Notes: a model not told the origin generated them from the sequence alone. A DNA stretch of 64,000 nucleotides from Embleya hyalina (GCF_003967355.1 NZ_BIFH01000025.1:1-64000), one strand, 5' to 3'; positions 42,996 to 52,679 are shown, counted from the stretch's first letter. A program made the numbers and translations.

Positions 42996-44495
42996 ATGTC
43001 CTGGCTCACTGTGCGAAAGTCCGGCGCCGTCGCGGTCTGCGGCGCGATCCTGGTCGCGGCCTCCCCCGTCTTCTCCGCCTCGGCCGATGCCGCGAACCCG
43101 TATGCCGCATCGGCCGCGGCGGCGGCGAAGTGGCAGGCCGGGGAGCTGGTGGACGGGGGTATACCCGGGTTCTCCGGTGCGGACTGGGGCCTGACCATCG
43201 ACACCATGATGGCGCTGGCCGCCACCCGTTCGCAGCCTGCCGCGCTCGGCGCGGCGGCGGATGCGGTGGCCGCGAACATCCGCAAGTACAACAGCGCCGA
43301 GGAGTGGGGCATGCCCGGCTCACGGATCGCGGGGGCGACCGCGAAGGTGTTGTTCGCCTCGGTCGTCGCGGGCCGCGAGCCGACCGCGTTCGGCGGGCTG
43401 GACATGCGCGCGGAAACACTCGACCTGATCGCCAGCGCGGATGCCGGCGACGACGTGGGCCGGATCCGGGACAAGCTCACCGGCAGCCCCGACTCCGGCA
43501 ACGCGTTCGGTCAATCGCTCGCCGTGCTCGGCCTGGCCCGCAGCGGCGGAGTACCGCAGACCGCCGTGGACTTCCTGATCAAGCAGCAGTGCCCGAGCGG
43601 CGGCTTCCGGCTGTTCCCGGGGCAGTTGGGCAGCACCGGCGCGACCTGCCAGGACACCCCGACCACCGTGCTCGACCCGGACTCCACGGGGATGGCCGTA
43701 CAGGCGCTGCTGTCCGCGGCGGCCGAGAGCGGGTCGACCGGCGCGGCGGCCGCGGCGAAGAAGGGTGCGGACTGGTTGAAGTCCAAGCAGCGCGCCGACG
43801 GTTCGTTCGGCGGCTCGGGCCCCACCGAGGCCTCGAACACCAACAGCACCGGCCTGGCCGGGCAGGCCCTGCACGCCGCCGGCTACTCGACCGAGGCGGA
43901 CAAGGCCGCAGCGTGGGTCGCCAAGCACCAGATCACCGCGGACAACGCCGGCGCCGCGACCAAGGACGTCGGCACCATCGCCTACAACGAGGACGCGCTC
44001 ACCTCGGCCCGGGCGGAGGGCATCCCGGACTTCCAGCGCGACCAGTGGCGCCGCGCCACCCCGCAGGCCCTGCTCGTACTCGCGGACGTCCCCCTCGGTG
44101 ACCTGGGCAAGGCGCCGACCGAGCCGACCGGGACCGCGACAAGCAGCCCTGTGCCGACCGGCTCCCACACCCCCGCGCCCTCCGGCTCGGCCACCCACAC
44201 CGGGTCCGAGAGCCCGTCCGCCTCGACGTCGGCTACGCCCACCACGTCGCTCGGCCAGACCGCGAGCGCCTCGATCACCGCGTCCGCGACGAACACGACC
44301 CGGGCCGGCACGAGCGGCTCGGCATCGGGCGGCGGAAGCACCTCCGGCGGTGGCGGCACCGCGAACGGCGGCGGCGGAAGCCTCGCCCGCACGGGCGCGG
44401 AGATCGGCGGCATGGTGCTGCTGGCGGTCGGCCTGGTCGGCACCGGATTCGCCGTCCGCGCCGGCGCACGCCGCAAGAACGGCAAGCACACATGA
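42996..44495 (+). CDS. LAXTG-anchored alpha/alpha-barrel protein (transcobalamin alpha-domain-like)
   Basis: 499 residues. A signal peptide (1-32, cleavage near SADAAN) is followed by an alpha/alpha toroid of prenyltransferase/squalene-cyclase-like repeats (about 35-365): KWQAGELVDGGIPGF, TMMALAATRSQP, DFLIKQQCPSGGF, DSTGMAVQALLSAA, ADWLKSKQRADGSFGG and NSTGLAGQALHAAGY. A Ser/Thr/Pro linker (370-455) leads to the sorting signal SLARTGAEIGG, a hydrophobic helix and a basic RRKNGKH tail; LARTG fits the LAXTG motif of class E sortases. The same toroid forms the alpha domain of intrinsic factor/transcobalamin. No terpene-cyclase DxDD motif was seen. It is first in an operon led by a cobalamin riboswitch and overlaps the DUF4430-like gene (ATGA). 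ATG at 42996 follows GGAAGGG. Confidence 0.85.
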   Translation: MSWLTVRKSGAVAVCGAILVAASPVFSASADAANPYAASAAAAAKWQAGELVDGGIPGFSGADWGLTIDTMMALAATRSQPAALGAAADAVAANIRKYNSAEEWGMPGSRIAGATAKVLFASVVAGREPTAFGGLDMRAETLDLIASADAGDDVGRIRDKLTGSPDSGNAFGQSLAVLGLARSGGVPQTAVDFLIKQQCPSGGFRLFPGQLGSTGATCQDTPTTVLDPDSTGMAVQALLSAAAESGSTGAAAAAKKGADWLKSKQRADGSFGGSGPTEASNTNSTGLAGQALHAAGYSTEADKAAAWVAKHQITADNAGAATKDVGTIAYNEDALTSARAEGIPDFQRDQWRRATPQALLVLADVPLGDLGKAPTEPTGTATSSPVPTGSHTPAPSGSATHTGSESPSASTSATPTTSLGQTASASITASATNTTRAGTSGSASGGGSTSGGGGTANGGGGSLARTGAEIGGMVLLAVGLVGTGFAVRAGARRKNGKHT

Positions 44496-45538
44496 GGCGC
44501 CTCGGACGTGGTGGCCGCATGGCACGCCTGATCACCGCCCTGGCCCTGCTCGCCCTCCCCGCCGCCGCTCGGCTCACGGTCGCCGCGCCGGCCGCACAGG
44601 CGGTCGACACTTCGAAGGGCACCCCCGGCTACTGCCCGGACGCGGGCGGCGTGACGATCGTGATCGACTTCCAGGAGCTGGGCGGTACGACCATCGTGCG
44701 CTGTGCCCGGGGTGATCAGGCCACCGGCCATGCCGCGCTGAAAAACGCCGGCATCGAGATCGCCGGCGTGGCCCGCTGGGGCGAGGCGTTCATCTGCCGG
44801 ATCGAGGGCAAGCCCGGCGCCAACTCGGAGCCGTGCATCGACACGCCCCCGGCCTCCGCCTACTGGTCGTACTGGCACGCCCCCAACGGCGGTTCGTGGA
44901 CCTACAGCCAGTGGGGCGTGATGAACCGCAAGCCGCCGCCCGGCAGCTTCGAGGGCTGGTCGTTCGCCAAGAACAAGACCGAGACGACCAACCCGCCGCC
45001 GCGCGTGGCTCCTTCGCGCCCGGCCGCGCCCGCGACGCAGGACCCACCGCCCAGGACGAACAACCCGCAACCGCCGGCAGGCAACGGAGGCAACCCGGGC
45101 AGCTCCGGCAACGGCACGACGTCGGCGGCATCTGGGGGCAACTCCGGTAAGACCGGGGGTGGTTCCGCCTCGACCGTGGGCGGCTCCAACGGGGCGAACG
45201 GGACTTCCACCTCGGGTACCGATCCGCTCGCCCCGGGGCCGGGTGTGTCCGGCAATCCGATGGAGGCCGAGCCGCCGCCGGCCGCCCCGGCGAGCGAGGT
45301 GCCCGGCACGGCCCCCACCGAGTCCGCGGCGCCGCCGGGTTCGGCCGCGCCGTCGGCGCAACCCTCCGGGATCACCCCGCAGGGCCAGACCTGGACCGGC
45401 GGCGAGGAGTTGGCCACGAAGAAGCGGGAAGGGATCCCGACCACGACCATCGCCGGCATCGCCCTGCTCGTGGCGATCTGCGCGGCGGCCGGGTTCACCA
45501 CGTGGCGCCGCCGCACCCGCGCCGACGGATCGGGATGA
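44492..45538 (+). CDS. Membrane-anchored DUF4430-like (transcobalamin beta-domain-like) protein
   Basis: 348 residues. Signal peptide (LITALALLALPAAARLTVA core, cleavage near AAQA), then a DUF4430-like domain (about 45-165): GVTIVIDFQELGGTT, RGDQATGHAALKNAG, WGEAFICRIEGKPG, SAYWSYWHAPNGG, GSFEGWSF. A long Gly/Ser/Pro/Thr linker (170-305) reaches a C-terminal helix (TTIAGIALLVAICAAAGF) with a basic end WRRRTR; there is no LPxTG motif, so it is held by the helix. It should work with the LAXTG protein, whose gene it overlaps by 4 nt: together they supply the alpha and beta modules of a transcobalamin. The domain is closely related to the free protein at 38737. Confidence 0.85.
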   Translation: MRRLGRGGRMARLITALALLALPAAARLTVAAPAAQAVDTSKGTPGYCPDAGGVTIVIDFQELGGTTIVRCARGDQATGHAALKNAGIEIAGVARWGEAFICRIEGKPGANSEPCIDTPPASAYWSYWHAPNGGSWTYSQWGVMNRKPPPGSFEGWSFAKNKTETTNPPPRVAPSRPAAPATQDPPPRTNNPQPPAGNGGNPGSSGNGTTSAASGGNSGKTGGGSASTVGGSNGANGTSTSGTDPLAPGPGVSGNPMEAEPPPAAPASEVPGTAPTESAAPPGSAAPSAQPSGITPQGQTWTGGEELATKKREGIPTTTIAGIALLVAICAAAGFTTWRRRTRADGSG

Positions 45539-46767
45539 ACGTGCCGCATCCGAAACCCTCGCCGACCGCCGTCGCGTTCCGCCGCGGCGGCGGCCGGCTG
45601 CCCCGCACCGTGCACCCCGGCGCGTGGTGGTTGTGGGCCCTTGGCCTGGCCACCGCCGCGAGCCGAACCACCAACCCCCTGCTGCTCGCGCTGATCCTGG
45701 CCGTGGCCGGGTTCGTCGTCGCCAACCGGCGCAGCGACGCGCCGTGGGCGCTGGCCTTTCGCATGTACCTGTTCCTCGGCTTGTTCATCATCGTGATGCG
45801 GGTGTTGTTCCGGATCGTCTTCGGCGCGGGCGCGGCGAGCGGCCATGTGCTGGTCGACCTGCCGGAGATCCCGCTGCCCGAGTGGGCGGCGGGGATCCAC
45901 CTGTTCGGGCCGGTGGGGCTGGAGCATGTACTGGGCGGGTTCTACGACGGGTTGCGGTTGGCCACGATGATCGTGTGCCTGGGCGCGGCGAACGCGTTGG
46001 CGAGCCCCAAGCGCATGCTCAAGGCGGTGCCGGCGGCGCTGTACGAGGTGGGCGCGGCGGTGGTGGTCGCCCTGTCGGTGGCGCCGCAGTTGATCGAGAG
46101 CGTGCATCGGGTGCGCCGGGCGCGGCGGTTGCGCGGCGGGGCGCAGAAGGGCATGCGGGCGCTGCGGTCGATCGCCATCCCGGTGCTCCAGGACGCGCTG
46201 GATCGTTCGCTCGCGCTGGCCGCGGCGATGGACTCCCGGGGATACGGCCGCAATCGGCATCTGCCGCGCACGATCCGGCTGGTGACCGGGGTGTTGACCC
46301 TGGTGGGGCTGATCGGGGTCTGTGTCGGGGTGTACGCCCTGCTCGACGGCGGTACGCCCCGCTACCTCGGCGTCACCATGTTGCCGGGGGGCCTGGTGGT
46401 CGCCGGTATCGGCTTCGTGCTGACCGGCCGGCGGATCGACCGCAGCGTGTACCTGCCGGACCGCTGGCGCCTCGCCGAATTCGCGGTCGCCGTCTGTGGC
46501 CTGGGCACCGGCGCGTTGCTCTACCTGACCAGCCGGATCGACGCGGGCAACCTGTACCCGTCACTCAGCCCACTCGCGTGGCCCGAGTTGGCCCCGTTGC
46601 CCGTACTCGCCTTGGCCGTCGGCGTGTTGCCGGCCTGGCTCGCCCCGCCGCCTCCGCTCACCGTGCCCCGCGCGGGCGTCATGCCGCCCGCGCCCGAGAC
46701 GCCCGTTCGGCCGACGACCCCGGACCGGGGCGACGGCACCATCCTCAGGGAGAAGTCCGTCCGGTGA
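45535..46767 (+). CDS. ECF transporter T component (CbiQ family)
   Basis: 410 residues, an integral membrane coupling protein that links the S component to the two ATPases. About 7-8 hydrophobic segments are visible (LLLALILAVAGFVVA, YLFLGLFIIVMRVLFRIVF, VGAAVVVALSVAPQ and others). The two coupling-helix signatures are present: RRARRLRGG and LAAAMDSRGYG (Ala-Arg-Gly type). The C-terminus adds two to three extra helices and a Pro-rich tail beyond the usual 260-residue CbiQ. ATG at 45535 overlaps the preceding stop (ATGA), and the stop overlaps the ATPase gene (GTGA). Confidence 0.92.
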   Translation: MNVPHPKPSPTAVAFRRGGGRLPRTVHPGAWWLWALGLATAASRTTNPLLLALILAVAGFVVANRRSDAPWALAFRMYLFLGLFIIVMRVLFRIVFGAGAASGHVLVDLPEIPLPEWAAGIHLFGPVGLEHVLGGFYDGLRLATMIVCLGAANALASPKRMLKAVPAALYEVGAAVVVALSVAPQLIESVHRVRRARRLRGGAQKGMRALRSIAIPVLQDALDRSLALAAAMDSRGYGRNRHLPRTIRLVTGVLTLVGLIGVCVGVYALLDGGTPRYLGVTMLPGGLVVAGIGFVLTGRRIDRSVYLPDRWRLAEFAVAVCGLGTGALLYLTSRIDAGNLYPSLSPLAWPELAPLPVLALAVGVLPAWLAPPPPLTVPRAGVMPPAPETPVRPTTPDRGDGTILREKSVR

Positions 46768-48449
46768 TCGAATTCCGCGACGTCACCATCACCTACGCCG
46801 ACGCACCGGCACCGGCCCTGCGCGATGTCGAGTTGACCATTCCCGAAGGGGAGTTGTGTCTGGTCGTCGGTCGCACGGGCGCGGGCAAGTCGACCCTCCT
46901 GGGCGCGATCAACGGCCTGGTCCCGCACTTCACCGGCGGCACGCTGCGCGGCAGTGTGCGCGTCGACGGAATCGAGACCCGCTCGCAACCACCGCGCGAG
47001 TTCGCACACCTGGTCGGCGTGGTCGGCCAGGACCCGCTCGCCGGCTTCGTCACCGACACGGTCGAGGAGGAACTTGCCTACGGTATGGAGCAGTTGGCCA
47101 TCCCGTCGGCGGTGATGCGCAAGCGGGTCGAGGAAACCCTCGACCTGCTGGGAATCGCCGAGTTGCGCCATCGCCCGCTGCGCACGCTCTCCGGCGGCCA
47201 GCAGCAGCGGGTCGCGATCGGCTCGGTGCTCACCGCGCACCCGCGCGTGCTGGTCCTGGACGAGCCGACGTCCGCGCTCGACCCCACCGCCGCCGAGGAC
47301 GTGCTCGCCGCGATCACCAGGCTCGTGCACGACCTCGGGATCACCGCGATCGTCGCCGAACACCGCATGGAGCGGGTCGTACAGTACGCCGACCGCCTCG
47401 TGCACCTGCCCGGGGACCGCACCGTCCGCGACGGCGCGCCCGCCGAGATCCTGCGGACCTGCGACATCGCCCCGCCGGTGGTCGAACTCGGCCGGCTGGC
47501 CGGGTGGTCGCCGCTGCCGCTGTCCGTGCGCGACGCCCGCCGCCTGGCCGCGCCGCTCCGCGAACGCCTCGTCGGCCACACACCCCCGGCGCCGCGCCCG
47601 ACCGACCCGACGACCGGCCCGCTGCTGAGCGCGCGGCGCATCATCGTGCGCTACGGCGACGTGATCGCCGTACGCGGCCTGGATCTGGAATTGCCCGGGC
47701 AGGTCACCGCGCTGATGGGCCGCAACGGGTCCGGCAAGTCCTCGCTGTTGTGGGCCCTGCAAGGGTCCGGGCCGCGTCAGGGCGGCACGGTGGACGTGGC
47801 GGGCGTCGACCCGGGCCGAGCCGAGCCGAAACGGGCCCGCGCACTGGTCGGCCTGGTCCCGCAGACCCCCGGCGATCTCCTCTACCTGGAGACCGTCGAC
47901 GCGGAATGCGCCGAGGCGGACCGCGAGTCGGGCGCCGAGGCGGGCGCGTGCCGAGCCCTGCTCGACCGCATCGCGCCGGGCATCGACGGCGCCGTACATC
48001 CGCGCGACGTCTCCGAGGGGCAACGCCTCGCGCTGGTCCTGGCCATCCAACTCGTGGCCGCGCCGCGGGTGGTGCTGCTCGACGAACCCACCCGCGGCCT
48101 CGACTACCACGCCAAGCGGCGGTTCGTCCGGGTGGTGCGCGAACTCGCCGACGCCGGAAGGGCGATCGTGTTGGCCACACACGACGTCGAGTTCGTCGCG
48201 CAGGTCGCCGACCGGGTCGTGGTGATGGCCGAGGGCGACATCGTCGCCGACGGCCCCACCGCCGAGGTCGTGGTGTCCTCCCCGGCGTTCGCACCCCAGG
48301 TGGCCAAGATCCTCGCCCCCGCCGAGTGGCTGACGGTCACCGACGTCGGCAACGCCCTTGCGGATACCGACGTCGCCCACCGGCAGCCCGACCCGTCGGT
48401 CTCACCCGACGCTCGCGCATCCGCCGCAGACAGGGAGCCCACCGGATGA
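46764..48449 (+). CDS. ECF transporter fused A1-A2 ATPase
   Basis: 561 residues carrying both ATPase domains of an ECF importer. Domain 1: Walker A GRTGAGKST, Q-loop VVGQDPLAGFVTDTV, signature LSGGQQQRVAIG, Walker B VLVLDEPTSALD, switch His in VAEHRMERV. Domain 2: Walker A GRNGSGKSS, Q-loop LVPQTPGDLLY, a weak signature VSEGQRLALVLA, Walker B VVLLDEPTRGLD, His in LATHDVEFV. It hydrolyses ATP to reorient the S component. GTG at 46764 overlaps the T-gene stop (GTGA). The dedicated, complete set of ECF genes makes this a group I system. Confidence 0.95.
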   Translation: MIEFRDVTITYADAPAPALRDVELTIPEGELCLVVGRTGAGKSTLLGAINGLVPHFTGGTLRGSVRVDGIETRSQPPREFAHLVGVVGQDPLAGFVTDTVEEELAYGMEQLAIPSAVMRKRVEETLDLLGIAELRHRPLRTLSGGQQQRVAIGSVLTAHPRVLVLDEPTSALDPTAAEDVLAAITRLVHDLGITAIVAEHRMERVVQYADRLVHLPGDRTVRDGAPAEILRTCDIAPPVVELGRLAGWSPLPLSVRDARRLAAPLRERLVGHTPPAPRPTDPTTGPLLSARRIIVRYGDVIAVRGLDLELPGQVTALMGRNGSGKSSLLWALQGSGPRQGGTVDVAGVDPGRAEPKRARALVGLVPQTPGDLLYLETVDAECAEADRESGAEAGACRALLDRIAPGIDGAVHPRDVSEGQRLALVLAIQLVAAPRVVLLDEPTRGLDYHAKRRFVRVVRELADAGRAIVLATHDVEFVAQVADRVVVMAEGDIVADGPTAEVVVSSPAFAPQVAKILAPAEWLTVTDVGNALADTDVAHRQPDPSVSPDARASAADREPTG

Positions 48450-49345
48450 CGACCGTCACCGACACGCCCAAACGCAGCAACGCGATTCGCATCACCCCAC
48501 GTACCGCGATCGTGCTCACCATCGCCTCCATCGCGGGTCTGGCGATGTTCCTGTGGCCGCTGTTCGCCTCCCCCTCGCCCGAATCGGCCGCGCACTCCGG
48601 GGACGCGCCGCTGATCTTCGCCGTCACATTGCCGTTCGTGGTCGCCGTGGTTCTCGCCGAACTCACCAGCGGTGGACTGGACTCCAAGGCGCTGGCCATG
48701 CTCGGCGTGCTCTCCGCGATCAACGCGGCACTGCGGCCGCTCGGCGCCGGCACCGCGGGGATCGAGACGGTGTTCTTCATGCTCGTGCTCGCCGGACGCG
48801 TGTTCGGCCCCGGGTTCGGATTCGTGCTCGGCTGTACGTCGTTGTTCGCGTCCGCCCTGTTGACCGCCGGCGTCGGCCCCTGGTTGCCGTTCCAGATGCT
48901 GGCCTCCGCCTGGGTCGGACTCGGCGCGGGCCTGCTCCCCCGACGCGTTCGCGGCCGGCGCGAGATCGTCATGCTGGCCTGCTACGGAGTCTTCGCCGCC
49001 TACGCGTTCGGCTTCCTGATGAACATGTGGTTCTGGCCCTTTCTCGCCGACTCCGAATCCATGGTCGGCCCGGCGTTCGTACCCGGCGACGGCATCCTCG
49101 ACAACCTGCACCGCTTCTTCGTCTTCACCATCCTCACCTCGACCTTCGGCTGGGACACCGGCCGGGCGATCACCAACTGCGTCGCCATCGCCCTCGTCGG
49201 CCCGGCGGTGCTGGCCGCACTGCGCCGCGCCTCCCGCAAGGCGGCGTTCGAGGCGCCGATCGTGTTCGAACCCGCTCGGGCCGACGACGGCCCTACACAG
49301 GTCGGAACCGCGACCACCGCCAAGCAGACGAAGCTTGCTCCATAA
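48446..49345 (+). CDS. ECF transporter S component, probably for cobalamin
   Basis: 299 residues with about six hydrophobic helices and cytoplasmic ends. Segments include IVLTIASIAGLAMFLWPLF, FAVTLPFVVAVVLAEL, AMLGVLSAINAALRPLG, ETVFFMLVLAGRVFGPGFGF, CYGVFAAYAFGFLMNMWFW and the terminal TNCVAIALVGPAVLAALRR. AxxAINAALR and the GFGFVLG region resemble DUF6580/ECF-type S components. It is the substrate-binding membrane subunit. Cobalamin is assigned from the riboswitch and the transcobalamin-like partners, not from S-component residues. ATG at 48446 overlaps the ATPase stop (ATGA). Confidence 0.88.
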   Translation: MTTVTDTPKRSNAIRITPRTAIVLTIASIAGLAMFLWPLFASPSPESAAHSGDAPLIFAVTLPFVVAVVLAELTSGGLDSKALAMLGVLSAINAALRPLGAGTAGIETVFFMLVLAGRVFGPGFGFVLGCTSLFASALLTAGVGPWLPFQMLASAWVGLGAGLLPRRVRGRREIVMLACYGVFAAYAFGFLMNMWFWPFLADSESMVGPAFVPGDGILDNLHRFFVFTILTSTFGWDTGRAITNCVAIALVGPAVLAALRRASRKAAFEAPIVFEPARADDGPTQVGTATTAKQTKLAP

Positions 49346-49463
49346 CTTTCGCGAACGGGAGCGGAGACATCGTGGTGATGCTCGACGCGCACCAGGCCTT
49401 CACCCGTCTCGCGGGCGAAAACCTGTGGATCATCGCGGGAGTGGTTGCGGGCATGCGATCGAA

Positions 49464-49493
49464 ACGCCGGGCGACGGTGCAGCCGCCCGGCGT
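49464..49493. terminator. Hairpin between convergent operons
   Basis: A perfect 9-bp stem (ACGCCGGGC paired with GCCCGGCGT) with a 12-nt loop, between the ECF operon and the enoyl-CoA hydratase gene; usable in both directions. Confidence 0.7.
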
Positions 49494-49503
49494 CCCGGTC
49501 GGC

Positions 49504-50280
49504 TCAGCGGTGGGTGAACGACGGCGTGCGCTTTTCGGTGAACGCCGCCATCCCCTCCTTCTGGTCCGCTGTCGCGAACGTGGCGTGGAACAGGCGTCGT
49601 TCGAAGCGCACCCCCTCGGCCAACGTGGTCTCGAAGGCGCGGTTGACGCTCTCCTTGGCCATCATCGCGATCGGCGTCGACATGCCCGCGATGGTCGCGG
49701 CGGTGGACAGCGCCTCGGTGAGCAGGTCGGCGGCGGGAACAATGCGCGAGACCAGGCCGGCGCGCTCGGCCTCGTCGGCGTCCATGGTGCGGCCGGTCAG
49801 ACACAGGTCCATCGCCTTGGCCTTGCCGATCGCCCGGGTCAGTCGTTGTGAGCCGCCGATGCCGGGGATCACGCCGAGCTTGATCTCGGGTTGGCCGAAG
49901 ACCGCGGTGTCGGCGGCGAGGAGGATGTCGCACATCATGGCGAGTTCGCATCCGCCGCCGAGTGCGTAGCCGGACACGGCGGCGATGGTGGGCTTGCGGA
50001 CGTCGCCGAGGCGGTCCCACGCGGAGAACCAGTCGGAGAGGTAGACGTCCATGTAGCCGTTGGGCCGCATCTCCTTGATGTCCGCGCCGGCGGCGAACGC
50101 CTTCGCGGATCCGGTGATCACCAGCGCGCCGACGTCCGGGTCCCGGTCGAGCGTGGTCGCGGCGTCCACGACCTCGGCCATCACGGTCAGGTCGAGGGCG
50201 TTGAGTGCCTTGGGCCGGTTGAGCGTGATCAGCGCGGTGCGGTCGTGGCGCTCGACCAGGATGGTCTCGTACTCGGTCAT
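49504..50280 (-). CDS. Enoyl-CoA hydratase/isomerase (crotonase family)
   Basis: 258 residues. Crotonase fold with the oxyanion hole and catalytic acids: [26 protein letters not shown] (Glu) and [20 protein letters not shown] (second Glu). Both Glu residues of hydratases are present, so water addition to a 2-enoyl-CoA is expected. Its ATG overlaps the stop of the 3-hydroxyisobutyrate dehydrogenase gene. That pairing suggests valine degradation, or methacrylyl-CoA hydration, rather than bulk fatty-acid oxidation (inference). Confidence 0.95.
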   Translation of the reverse strand: MTEYETILVERHDRTALITLNRPKALNALDLTVMAEVVDAATTLDRDPDVGALVITGSAKAFAAGADIKEMRPNGYMDVYLSDWFSAWDRLGDVRKPTIAAVSGYALGGGCELAMMCDILLAADTAVFGQPEIKLGVIPGIGGSQRLTRAIGKAKAMDLCLTGRTMDADEAERAGLVSRIVPAADLLTEALSTAATIAGMSTPIAMMAKESVNRAFETTLAEGVRFERRLFHATFATADQKEGMAAFTEKRTPSFTHR

Positions 50281-51212
50281 GCGGGGTCGTTCCCTTCGCC
50301 TGCGGCGGTGTCGGTGTGCTGGTCCCTGATGGTGTGGATGACGGCGGAGAAGTCGCGGTCGGCGCCGCCGTTCTCGGCGAACGCCGCGTACATCTCGGCC
50401 GCGTGCAGACCCAGTTCGGCCGACACCCCGCCCGCGCGGATCGCGTTGGCGGCCAGCCGCAGGTCCTTGGCCATCAGGGCGCCGGCGAAGCCGGGCCGGT
50501 AGTCGTGGTTGGCGGGGCTGGCCGGCACCGGGCCGGGCACCGGGCAGTTCGTGGTCAGCGCCCAGCACTGTCCGGAGGCGGCCGAGGCGACGTCGAACAG
50601 CGCCTGGTGGGAGAGCCCGAGGTGCTCGCCCAGCACGAACGCCTCGCTCACCGCGATCATGGTGGCGCCCAGGATCATGTTGTTGCAGATCTTCGCGGCC
50701 TGCCCGGCACCGGGCGGACCGCAGTGCACGACACGACGACCCATCGCGGTCAGCACCGGTTCGATCGCGGTGAAGTCCTCGCTGTCGGCGCCGACCATGA
50801 ACGTGAGCGTGCCGGCCACCGCGCCGACCACTCCCCCGGACACCGGCGCGTCGAGGGCACGCCGCCCGGTCGCGCGCACTGCGGCGTGTGCGGCGTGCGC
50901 GTCGGCGACGTCGATCGTCGAACAGTCGACGAACAGCGCCCCGGCCGGCGCGGCGGCCAAGAGCCCGTCCTGGCCCCCGTAGCAGTCCAGGACGTGCGCC
51001 CCGCCGGGCAGCATGGTGATCACCACATCCGCGTCGGCGGCGGCTTCCGCAGGGGATCCGGCGATCCGGACACCCTGGTCCCGGGCCTGTTCCAATGCCT
51101 GGGGAACCAGGTCGAATCCGTTGACGACGTGTCCGGCCGCGACCAGGTTGGCGGCCATCGGGCCGCCCATGTTGCCCAGTCCGACGAACGCGACGGCCCG
51201 GGTCGTCATCAT
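50277..51212 (-). CDS. mmsB: 3-hydroxyisobutyrate dehydrogenase
   Basis: 311 residues. NAD-binding N-terminal domain ([19 protein letters not shown], then [11 protein letters not shown]) and helical C-terminal domain with [16 protein letters not shown], the catalytic Lys in [16 protein letters not shown], and [15 protein letters not shown]. It oxidises 3-hydroxyisobutyrate to methylmalonate semialdehyde in valine catabolism. ATG ATG at 51212 has GGAGGCGAGTCG upstream. It is coupled to the downstream enoyl-CoA hydratase by ATGA. No mmsA is seen nearby. Confidence 0.92.
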   Translation of the reverse strand: MMTTRAVAFVGLGNMGGPMAANLVAAGHVVNGFDLVPQALEQARDQGVRIAGSPAEAAADADVVITMLPGGAHVLDCYGGQDGLLAAAPAGALFVDCSTIDVADAHAAHAAVRATGRRALDAPVSGGVVGAVAGTLTFMVGADSEDFTAIEPVLTAMGRRVVHCGPPGAGQAAKICNNMILGATMIAVSEAFVLGEHLGLSHQALFDVASAASGQCWALTTNCPVPGPVPASPANHDYRPGFAGALMAKDLRLAANAIRAGGVSAELGLHAAEMYAAFAENGGADRDFSAVIHTIRDQHTDTAAGEGNDPA

Positions 51213-51458
51213 CGACTCGCCTCCGCGGTCACGGCCGCGAAGTCCAACGCTCGCTCGGATGCACTCCCCCACCGCGGTTGCACCGGCCTCCCGACGGTCG
51301 GCCACGCCGCCTTGGCACACCCGGAGTGCCGGGGTTCGGCGGTTTGCCGGGAAGGGTCGGCGGAGATGCCCCGGAGCCGTTCGGCCCCGGGGCCGTCTTC
51401 CGGGCCCGTCCGACGGGTACCGCGTCAGCGGGCTGCTCCGGACACCGGCGGTATCCGT

Positions 51459-52679
51459 TCAGGGGCGTACCCCGCTGATTTCGTTGGGGGTGTTGGGCAG
51501 GTCGGTCGTGGCGTTGGTCCGCCCGGTGTCGATGTCCACGGCGTGCAGCTTTTTGGCGGCCGGGTCGGACACGTACGCCGTGCGGTCGCGCACGAAGATC
51601 GCGGGTCGGGGCTGTTGCCAGCCGAGCGGTTCCTGCCATGTGCCCAGGACCGGAATGGTGTTGACGACCTTGCCGGCTTCGGGGTCGATGACGTGGATTC
51701 GTCCGTCGGTGCCCAGTACGAGGGCTTCACCGCGTGGGCCTCGGGCCAGGGAGCGGGAACTGTAGCTCGTACCGGGACCGAGGTCGACGAGCCGCATCGT
51801 GCCGCTTCTCGTGTCGGTCAGGGATACCTGTTCGGGGCGTTCGAGTTCGGCGTCGGGGTCCTTCTTGTAGTCGCCCAGGACGATCGGCGACTGCTCGGAT
51901 CCCGCCTGGGTCCCGATCCTGCCGTACGCCGTCGGACTGCCTACCTTGGTGATGGCGCCGTCCTTGTAGACGAGCAGGCCGTCCTGGCAGCCGATGACGA
52001 CGGCCTCCCCGCGTGCGGTCGCCTCACCGTGTACACCGGGACAATTCTCGTTGCGGGTGATCTCCTTGTGGTCCTTGTCGAGTACGGCGATGCCGACGCG
52101 CTTCTCCTCGTTGCCGAGGGTGACGACGAGGCGGCCGTCGCTCAATTCGACGGCGACACCGTGATGCGGCGAGGGCGCGGTGTACGTCCGGCTCTTGGGC
52201 GTTCCGCGACCGAGTGCCCCGGAATCGAAGATCGTCACCTGGCCCGTGCCGTCGGCGAACAGCGCCGTCTTTCCGGCGTGTCGTACGACGTGCCCCGGTT
52301 TCGCTCCCTTGAACTCGACGTCCGTCATGGTGCGGCCCACCGCGTCCAGGACCCGGAACCCCGAGGCGGTGGAGACCATGATGTGCCGTTCGTCGCCGGC
52401 CGGGTTGACCCGGTTGAAGCCGTCGAGCCTCAAGTCGTCGACCACGCGCAGCGTTTCACCGTCGAGGATGTAGATGCCGCCGTCGTACGTCGCGACCACG
52501 GGTGCCGTGACGCCGCTCTTGGCCGCGGTGGTCAACTGGCCTCGCGCGGGTTCGGATTGTTTGTGGGTTTCGTCGTTGCCGCTGCCGCACGCGGTCAGCG
52601 CGAGGGAGCCGATCAGAAGAGCGGTCAATGTCGCGGCTTTCGTGGCCGCTTTGTCACGCGAGCGCCTGGGTGTCGCCAT
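51459..52679 (-). CDS. aztD: AztD-like zinc metallochaperone lipoprotein (copy 1)
   Basis: 406 residues. Lipoprotein signal with lipobox LTACG (Cys31), then a beta-propeller of repeating units such as GGIYILDGETLRVVDDL, GHVVRHAGKTALFADG, SPHHGVAVELSDGRLVVTL, RPAIFVRDRTAYVSDPA and HAVDIDTG. AztD proteins hand zinc to the binding protein AztC. The N-terminal His-rich zinc site of known AztD is weak here; PHHGVAVE may contribute. ATG at 52679 follows GGAAGGAAC. It is the last gene of the zinc operon after aztC, and a second AztD-like gene lies at 53649. Confidence 0.85.
   Translation of the reverse strand: MATPRRSRDKAATKAATLTALLIGSLALTACGSGNDETHKQSEPARGQLTTAAKSGVTAPVVATYDGGIYILDGETLRVVDDLRLDGFNRVNPAGDERHIMVSTASGFRVLDAVGRTMTDVEFKGAKPGHVVRHAGKTALFADGTGQVTIFDSGALGRGTPKSRTYTAPSPHHGVAVELSDGRLVVTLGNEEKRVGIAVLDKDHKEITRNENCPGVHGEATARGEAVVIGCQDGLLVYKDGAITKVGSPTAYGRIGTQAGSEQSPIVLGDYKKDPDAELERPEQVSLTDTRSGTMRLVDLGPGTSYSSRSLARGPRGEALVLGTDGRIHVIDPEAGKVVNTIPVLGTWQEPLGWQQPRPAIFVRDRTAYVSDPAAKKLHAVDIDTGRTNATTDLPNTPNEISGVRP

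Noticed and set aside
42996-44495. Terpene cyclase or prenyltransferase function for the alpha/alpha-toroid protein
   Set aside because: It is exported and sortase-anchored, lacks a DxDD motif, and is under a cobalamin riboswitch with an ECF importer.
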